From the NCBI GenBank assembly GCA_048941605.1, contig JBHLNL010000138.1:1-9847 (forward strand): a stretch of 9,847 nt of DNA, given 5' to 3'. Within the stretch, counting starts at the first letter, position 1; every line of letters starts with the position of its first letter. The stretch comes from Loki-b32 sp048941605 (lineage in GTDB: Archaea; Asgardarchaeota; Lokiarchaeia; Sigyniarchaeales; SOKP01). The notes under the pieces were generated by a model that saw only the letters and a list, made by a program, of their open reading frames with translations, ran no database searches and was not told the DNA's origin. This document shows positions 6,180-9,847 of the stretch, in pieces. A program made the translations under genes and the position numbers.

Positions 6180-6824
6180 TTAGTCATAATCTAATGATTT
6201 GTAGCAAAACCACCAATCATAACATCTAAATTCCTGAGTTCTTAGTTCTGCTGTTTTTTCATCAGTTGGTGGTGGTACTATAACCTGTTGCCCAATTAAT
6301 TCATTTTCTGGCCAGTTTGCTGGAACTAATACATTCGCTTCATCTATGATTTTAAGTGCTTTAACAATTCTTATAATTTCATCTATGTTTCGGCCAAGCT
6401 CTTGTGGATATAAGAGTATCAACCTAATTATTCCGTTTGGATCTACAATAAAGACTGCTCTTATGGTATTTCGCCCATTATTACGATGTATTATACCCAA
6501 TTTTGTGGCAATGTCACCATTGTCTGCAATTATTGGAAAATGTATTTTTGTATCCAATTTTTCTTTAATCCATTCAATCCATTTTATATGTGAAAAAACT
6601 TGATCTATGGAAATTCCTATTAATTCACAATCAATTTTTTGAAATTCTTCATATCTTTTAGCAAAGGCGAGATATTCAGTTGTGCTAACTGGTGAAAAAT
6701 CTGCGGGATGACTAAATAATACAAACCATTGTCTTTTAAAGTCCTTAGGTAATTTCATTTTACCATGGGTTGTAATTACTTCAATCTCTGGAAATTTATT
6801 GCCAATTATTGGTAAAAAATTCAA
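6180..6824 (-). CDS. Prx6-type archaeal peroxiredoxin with active-site Cys replaced by Ser
   Basis: The 214-residue protein follows the archaeal Prx6 family along its whole length: FVLFSHPADF at 34-43, FSHIKWIEWI at 77-86, FPIIAD at 96-101, RAVFIVDPNG at 122-131, QELGRNIDEI at 141-150, VPANWPENE at 167-175 and VPPPT at 183-187. Relatives reduce peroxides with a peroxidatic Cys in HPADFTPVCTTE. Here the block is HPADFSPVSTTE, so Ser47 (codon AGC, one base from TGC) takes its place. Pro40, Ser44 and Arg122 of the active site remain, as do both C-terminal cysteines, Cys201 and Cys207, of the CYDWWFC motif; Cys66 is the only other cysteine. Normal thiol peroxidase chemistry should be impossible as read. 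The TTG at 6822-6824 is the only usual start codon, but the strong AGGAGGTGA lies 24 bases upstream and is better spaced for an ATT at 6840-6842, which would add six residues. Confidence 0.9.
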   Translation of the reverse strand: MNFLPIIGNKFPEIEVITTHGKMKLPKDFKRQWFVLFSHPADFSPVSTTEYLAFAKRYEEFQKIDCELIGISIDQVFSHIKWIEWIKEKLDTKIHFPIIADNGDIATKLGIIHRNNGRNTIRAVFIVDPNGIIRLILLYPQELGRNIDEIIRIVKALKIIDEANVLVPANWPENELIGQQVIVPPPTDEKTAELRTQEFRCYDWWFCYKSLDYD

Positions 6825-6848
6825 ATTTTCACTATTCTTAATATTTTT

Positions 6849-6857
6849 TCACCTCCT
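6849..6857 (-). promoter_or_regulatory. Strong Shine-Dalgarno site AGGAGGTGA before the peroxiredoxin
   Basis: A nine-base match to the anti-Shine-Dalgarno sequence follows the stop of the 58-residue gene by four bases. It is 24 bases from the TTG start but only six bases from an in-frame ATT (6840-6842), and a TGA overlaps its end in that frame. It therefore makes the annotated start doubtful. Confidence 0.75.
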
Positions 6858-6861
6858 AAAT

Positions 6862-7038
6862 CTAATTTGAAATTTTCTTATCGATATAATCTATTGTTAT
6901 CAAATCTTCAGGATCAAGTTTCATTTTTTCTATATCTTCAGATATTTCATTTATAACATCTTTATTTTTAGAACGCTTTTTCATTTTAGAGATTAATTTC
7001 GACTTTAATTTTAAAAATCTCTTTCTTTTTGGTATCAT
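6862..7038 (-). CDS. Small basic protein of 58 residues, unknown
   Basis: ATG at 7036-7038 opens 58 codons ending in TAG. The first 26 residues are strongly basic (MIPKRKRFLKLKSKL, then KMKKRSKNK) and the rest is acidic with a short ISEDIEKMKLDPEDL helix-like stretch. I do not recognise a family; it has no cysteines and no membrane segment. A nucleic-acid-binding role would fit the basic half but is a guess. It lies 38 bases after the zinc-ribbon gene and its stop is four bases before the peroxiredoxin Shine-Dalgarno site, so it looks like part of the same gene run. TTAAATAT 29.5 bp before its ATG may give it a promoter of its own. Confidence 0.5.
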   Translation of the reverse strand: MIPKRKRFLKLKSKLISKMKKRSKNKDVINEISEDIEKMKLDPEDLITIDYIDKKISN

Positions 7039-7063
7039 AATTTTAATCTGGGCTAATTATTTG

Positions 7064-7071
7064 ATATTTAA
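7064..7071 (-). promoter_or_regulatory. TATA-like box upstream of the 58-residue gene and peroxiredoxin
   Basis: TTAAATAT (minus strand) is centred 29.5 bp before the ATG at 7038. The same octamer occurs 28.5 bp before the dehydratase ATG at 8731. It may start a leaderless message for the 58-residue protein and the peroxiredoxin, inside the longer gene run. Confidence 0.35.
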
Positions 7072-7076
7072 CAATC

Positions 7077-7304
7077 TTAGAATTTTTTTTTAATTTCTTT
7101 TTTTTTTTTCCAGTTTTTCATTTTTTCTGAATTTTTGAATTCCTCTCCAGGGGGATGATATATTTCAGTACTGAATTTATAAGAATTGATAACATCCTTT
7201 TCCAGGGGTTTGGTTTGACCGCAAGAATTACATACAAGAAAAATTTCATTCTTATCTTTAGATGGAAGCATCATGCCTCCACAAATTTCACAAAATTCAA
7301 CCAT
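7077..7304 (-). CDS. TFS/RPB9-like N-terminal zinc ribbon protein, lacks the catalytic ribbon
   Basis: This 75-residue protein begins with FCEICGGMMLPSKDK and continues to LVCNSCGQTK, giving a four-cysteine zinc ribbon (Cys5, Cys8, Cys25, Cys28) like the N-terminal domain of archaeal transcription factor S and the RPB9/RpoM family. Those proteins are about 105-115 residues long and end in a second ribbon with the Asp-Glu loop that stimulates RNA cleavage; this ribbon is absent. Instead there is a linker with YHPPGEEF and a lysine-rich tail (NWKKKKEIKKKF). Long A-tracts encode the tail, so a frameshift was considered, but no second ribbon is seen in the other frames downstream. It lies 39 bases after TBP. 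A role at RNA polymerase is likely from fold and context; a stand-alone zinc ribbon with another role is possible. Confidence 0.7.
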   Translation of the reverse strand: MVEFCEICGGMMLPSKDKNEIFLVCNSCGQTKPLEKDVINSYKFSTEIYHPPGEEFKNSEKMKNWKKKKEIKKKF

Positions 7305-7343
7305 TTTTTACCAAAGATATTATGTTTCTATTATTTTGAATTT

Positions 7344-7973
7344 TTATATGAATGATAATTCAAATTCTTCTTTTATCACTTTTTCATTAGTTAGTTCCAT
7401 ATCTTTAATCTCTTGTTGTAATTTTAAGATTGCAGTTTCTAAGGTTTTCTCTTTTTTTACTCCAGTACATACAAATTTTCCTGTTGAAAAAAGTAAAAAA
7501 ACCGCGCGTGGATCCTTCATATTATATATCAAACCTGGAAAGACTTCAGGTTCGTACATAACATACTCCATTAGCAAAACCGCTTTATTCAAATTAATTA
7601 TTGAATGCAGATCGCCACTTGAGACTATGTTTTGGATGGAAATTATTGGATTAGTTAATTTAATACCAATTTTTTTTAGTTTTTTCATAACTTTCATTAC
7701 TGCTTTTTCAGCATCATCAACTAATTCTAACCCTGTAATGACCATCTTACCAGAAGAAAAAATTAAAAAAGTAGCTCGAGGATTTTCAGCTCTATATATT
7801 ACACCTGGAAATCCTTCTGGATGGTATTCACAATCTTGCATTTTGCGAGCAATTTTTATAAGATCAATCTTCTCAGTTATTTCCATATTCGCTGTTGCAA
7901 CAATATTGTTAACTTGATAATCTAATACTTCTTCATATTCTTGGGCTTCTAAATAATTGTCGATATCGGCCAT
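7344..7973 (-). CDS. tbp: TATA-box-binding protein (TBP)
   Basis: This 209-residue general transcription factor binds promoter TATA boxes and recruits TFB and RNA polymerase. Two imperfect repeats form the saddle. Repeat 1 runs about 20-108 (VNNIVATANM, EYHPEGFPGVIYR, FLIFSSGKMVITG), and repeat 2 about 110-198 (ISIQNIVSSGDL, YEPEVFPGLIY, FLLFSTGKFVCTG). The DNA-kinking phenylalanines are likely Phe55, Phe72, Phe145 and Phe162. An acidic N-terminal extension (residues 1-19) and an acidic tail (KEEFELSFI) flank the core, making the protein somewhat longer than the usual 180-190 residues. The ATG has GGAGGT five bases upstream, overlapping the stop of the preceding gene. Its presence establishes the window as archaeal. 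Confidence 0.97.
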   Translation of the reverse strand: MADIDNYLEAQEYEEVLDYQVNNIVATANMEITEKIDLIKIARKMQDCEYHPEGFPGVIYRAENPRATFLIFSSGKMVITGLELVDDAEKAVMKVMKKLKKIGIKLTNPIISIQNIVSSGDLHSIINLNKAVLLMEYVMYEPEVFPGLIYNMKDPRAVFLLFSTGKFVCTGVKKEKTLETAILKLQQEIKDMELTNEKVIKEEFELSFI

Positions 7974-7976
7974 TTT

Positions 7977-8243
7977 TTACCTCCGTTTTTCTTTTTTAAT
8001 CAATTTAATAATTTCAGTCTTGTAAAGCTCATGATTTCCAGATAAATTCATTTTTTTATATAACCTGCGAAATTGACGTTTAGCAATAGGTCTAAGATCA
8101 TTAAAATTTATCTTTGTTTCATCATCTTTTAGATTTTTGTCATCATTTTTTCTTCTTTCTTCTTTTTTATATTCTAAATGATTTTCATAAATCTTACCTC
8201 GATGATGATGTTTTTTACAGTTATTACAATAATACTTATGCAT
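7977..8243 (-). CDS. Small Cys/His-rich basic protein coupled to TBP, unknown
   Basis: This 88-residue, strongly basic protein begins MHKYYCNNCKKHHHRGKIYE, giving Cys6, Cys9, a His12-His14 cluster and His22. That arrangement could form a CCHH-type zinc site. A charged lysine/aspartate linker follows (about 27-45), then a basic helical C-terminus (NDLRPIAKRQFRRLYKKM, ending KLIKKEKRR). I cannot name a family. The stop codon overlaps the TBP Shine-Dalgarno site and only three bases separate the two genes, so expression with TBP is likely, and a nucleic-acid-linked role would fit (inference). The ATG has GTGAT five bases upstream, a partial Shine-Dalgarno site. Confidence 0.7.
   Translation of the reverse strand: MHKYYCNNCKKHHHRGKIYENHLEYKKEERRKNDDKNLKDDETKINFNDLRPIAKRQFRRLYKKMNLSGNHELYKTEIIKLIKKEKRR
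7979..7984 (-). promoter_or_regulatory. Shine-Dalgarno site GGAGGT of TBP, overlapping the upstream stop codon
   Basis: GGAGGT lies five bases before the TBP ATG and is built from the last arginine codons and the first T of the TAA stop of the 88-residue gene (CGG AGG TAA). Ribosomes finishing the upstream gene would sit on the TBP start, which indicates translational coupling. Confidence 0.8.
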
Positions 8244-8277
8244 TTAAATCACGTTTATATTCAATATTTTTTTTGCA

Positions 8278-8290
8278 GTTTTATATTAAA
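8278..8290 (-). promoter_or_regulatory. Promoter TATA box of the TBP gene run
   Basis: TTTAATATAAAAC on the minus strand is centred about 41 bp before the ATG at 8243. Initiation about 25 bp downstream would give a leader of about 15 bases carrying the GTGAT site. Since this run encodes TBP, autoregulation at this box is conceivable but not shown. Confidence 0.4.
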
Positions 8291-8414
8291 TTTTTAACAC
8301 TATAGATTAATTAATTTGATTCTATTGTTGGAAAATCTTTAAACTATAATCCATTTGAGCAATCTAATAAAAAAGATACTTATAAAAAAGCAAAGATTTC
8401 AAAACTTTACTTCT

Positions 8415-8442
8415 GTTCGAATATCTTTTTTGATATTCGGAT
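8415..8442. repeat. Hairpin-forming inverted repeat
   Basis: CGAATATC (8418-8425) and GATATTCG (8432-8439) are perfect inverted copies around a T6 loop; in plus-strand RNA the stem could extend to 11 pairs with two G-U pairs. It sits between divergent promoters, so it is not placed like a terminator of a visible gene. It could be an operator, part of a small RNA, or chance. Confidence 0.5.
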
Positions 8443-8698
8443 TAATTTAAAGGAATAATTCGAAAAAAGGGTATCAAATCATTTTTATCTCTATTTAATT
8501 AAAATAATTAATATATTTAATTTTTTGCATAAAATAGTTAATACTTTTAATATAATATTGAAAAAATATTTGTTTTAAATAATTTAAAAAAAATTTTACA
8601 TCATTTTCTCTCTAGGATTTAGTATATATTAATTAATCTCATAAATCTTAAAATAATGTTATAATTAAATTTAAAATGTAGATTCAATAATATCAAAA

Positions 8699-8706
8699 TT
8701 AAATAT
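8699..8706 (+). promoter_or_regulatory. TATA-like box of the dehydratase gene
   Basis: TTAAATAT is centred 28.5 bp before the ATG at 8731 and there is no Shine-Dalgarno site between, suggesting a leaderless message. A TTCGAA palindrome overlaps its downstream edge (8706-8711), where a bound repressor could block polymerase. Confidence 0.4.
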
Positions 8707-8730
8707 TCGAATTATACGAGTTATAATAAA

Positions 8731-9847
8731 ATGAGTATCTATGCCGATGATGTTGTTAACTTTACATCTGTGTTAAAAATTGCATATAATTTCTTAACAG
8801 GTAGAGATTATTTACAGAAAAAGAAATCAAAGGAAAAAAAAACTCTGATTTCAGTGGCCGCGGGATTTCCTGATTTAGTATTTGCTGCTGATTCAATTCC
8901 TGTTTTTCCTATTCGCATGGAAAAATTTAAACTAAACTTATATTTACTTGCTCTAAATTCAGCATCAAGTTTATTTGGTTGGAATCTAACAACGAAATTA
9001 TTGGGGATTGCTAGGCAAATAGATTTTCTTAAAATCGTGGATAATGTATTAAATGATGTAGTTAATTCAATTAATAATAAGTATAATTTATTGCATGATA
9101 TTGCCATAAAAAAGAATGTTTCATCAGATTTTTGTTTTGGTATTAAATCTATTTATGGAATGTACGCTTCAGAAGCAAATATTTGTGATTGTAGTTTAAA
9201 TTATACTATCCGATGCAACAAATATAATCAATATCTTAAATCAATGAGAGCAATCTTTCCAAATCAAATTTGGGTTGAGATACCCCCCATTGATAAAGAA
9301 AATAAGAATAAAAATTTAGAAATTATGGTTAATAATATTCAAAAAGCAATAACAGAAATTGAGAATATCACTGGAAATCCTGTGACTGATAATAGCCTTA
9401 ATAAACAATTTCGAATTGGAAATCAAGTAAAAAGGTATTATAAATCTATTATTTATGAGATAAGTACTTCAGATTTCTATCCGTGCAACCCAGCCACCTT
9501 TGCTGAAATATTAGCCTTAATAACTATTTCTTTCCAAGATTATAACTCAAACGCACAGAGATATCTAGAAAATATAAGTCAATTAGTAAAGGAAATGAGA
9601 GAACGTATCGAAAGAGGAGTTGGGATGGATGTATCTAATATGCCAAGAATATTATTATCTCCAATATTCAATGGTTGGGAACCAGAAACACAAGAAATTA
9701 TTTATGAATTAGGAGGGAAAGTAATTTATTCAGATTGGGATTTATTAGGATTATTAGAAGAAATCCCCGTTTTAAAAGGATCTGATCCTATTGAAGAATA
9801 CGCCCAATTCCTCTTAAATGCTTCAAATAAAGGATTATTCTGTTTAG
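8731..9847 (+). CDS. 2-hydroxyacyl-CoA dehydratase subunit (HgdB/BcrC family), 3' end cut
   Basis: The window shows 372 codons of a protein of the 2-hydroxyacyl-CoA dehydratase / benzoyl-CoA reductase family, whose subunits bind a [4Fe-4S] cluster and act with an ATP-driven activase. Supporting blocks are FPDLVFAADSIPVFPIRM (46-63), DFCFGIKSIYGMYA (133-146), a CDC at 152-154, PRILLSPIFNGWEPE (305-319), and YELGGKVIYSDWD (325-337). Cys135, Cys152 or Cys154, and Cys371 near the cut are placed where the three cluster ligands usually fall. The second subunit and the activase would be expected to the right of the window. The substrate (hydroxyacyl-CoA or aryl-CoA) cannot be assigned; many archaeal members are uncharacterised. 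ATG at 8731 is the natural start because stops lie just upstream. Confidence 0.85.
   Translation, partial: MSIYADDVVNFTSVLKIAYNFLTGRDYLQKKKSKEKKTLISVAAGFPDLVFAADSIPVFPIRMEKFKLNLYLLALNSASSLFGWNLTTKLLGIARQIDFLKIVDNVLNDVVNSINNKYNLLHDIAIKKNVSSDFCFGIKSIYGMYASEANICDCSLNYTIRCNKYNQYLKSMRAIFPNQIWVEIPPIDKENKNKNLEIMVNNIQKAITEIENITGNPVTDNSLNKQFRIGNQVKRYYKSIIYEISTSDFYPCNPATFAEILALITISFQDYNSNAQRYLENISQLVKEMRERIERGVGMDVSNMPRILLSPIFNGWEPETQEIIYELGGKVIYSDWDLLGLLEEIPVLKGSDPIEEYAQFLLNASNKGLFCL

Larger units (their letters stand above)
8244..8730. other. 487-base AT-rich divergent intergenic region
   Basis: This region separates the TBP gene run (minus) from the dehydratase gene (plus). No convincing gene is seen in either strand. 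It holds the two promoters, a hairpin at 8415-8442 and TTCGAA palindromes at 8416-8421, 8459-8464 and 8706-8711. The rest is nearly pure A/T, with repeated TTAATTAA-like tracts around 8495-8530. Confidence 0.6.

Noticed and set aside
6346..6603. 85-codon plus-strand frame
   Set aside because: It lies wholly inside the peroxiredoxin gene on the other strand, whose family match is clear; it is a shadow.
7081..7110. Possible frameshift in the A-tracts of the zinc-ribbon gene
   Set aside because: Reading the downstream bases in the other frames shows no second cysteine ribbon, so a simple slip does not restore a full-length TFS here.
7273..7917. 214-codon plus-strand frame
   Set aside because: It is antisense to TBP and the zinc-ribbon gene, and its length reflects the composition of those genes; no domain is seen.
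8114..8305. 63-codon plus-strand frame rich in Phe, His and Tyr
   Set aside because: It is the reverse complement of the lysine-rich 88-residue gene and runs into its promoter; the low-complexity composition is explained by that.
8412..8425. TGTTCGAATATC resembling a tRNA T-loop
   Set aside because: No acceptor stem, anticodon arm or D-arm can be placed around it; the sequence is explained by the local inverted repeat.
8808..9107. 99-codon minus-strand frame
   Set aside because: It is antisense to the conserved first third of the dehydratase gene.

Overview
The window is very AT-rich archaeal DNA. The archaeal assignment rests on a complete two-repeat TATA-binding protein (TBP) at 7344-7973. 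Archaeal promoter structure (TATA-like octamers about 28 bp before start codons) and Shine-Dalgarno sites such as GGAGGT and GAGGTGA inside gene clusters support it. The low GC, lysine-rich proteins and the mix of an inositol-phosphate cluster with a 2-hydroxyacyl-CoA dehydratase fit an Asgard (Lokiarchaeia-like) archaeon, but that lineage guess is inference only. No rRNA, tRNA, insertion sequence or CRISPR array is visible.

Layout: 1-997 (minus) is a membrane-anchored alpha/beta hydrolase cut by the left edge. 1117-1293 (minus) is a fragment homologous to the C-terminus of the intact DUF2061 protein at 5564-6046. 1495-5322 is an inositol-phosphate cluster: a CTP:inositol-1-phosphate cytidylyltransferase (IPCT) overlapping a downstream inositol-1-phosphate synthase (both minus), a TIM-barrel isomerase/epimerase-like protein (minus), and a divergent CDP-alcohol phosphotransferase resembling the DIPPS half of the bifunctional IPCT/DIPPS enzymes (plus). 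Together the three recognised enzymes could convert glucose-6-phosphate to inositol-1-phosphate, then CDP-inositol, then a phosphodiester-linked inositol product. The TIM-barrel protein is an unplaced candidate partner.

5564-6046 (minus) is a two-helix DUF2061 membrane protein. 6180-8243 (minus) is a run of five closely spaced genes. In transcription order they are a small Cys/His-rich basic protein, TBP, a 75-residue protein with only the N-terminal zinc ribbon of TFS/RPB9, a 58-residue basic protein, and a Prx6-type peroxiredoxin whose peroxidatic cysteine is replaced by serine. A 487-bp AT-rich divergent intergenic region with a hairpin and repeated TTCGAA palindromes follows. The window ends in a 2-hydroxyacyl-CoA dehydratase subunit (8731 to the right edge, plus).

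The two most notable items are the cysteine-less active site of the peroxiredoxin and the split IPCT/DIPPS-like inositol cluster, whose homologues are best known from hyperthermophiles that make di-myo-inositol phosphate.
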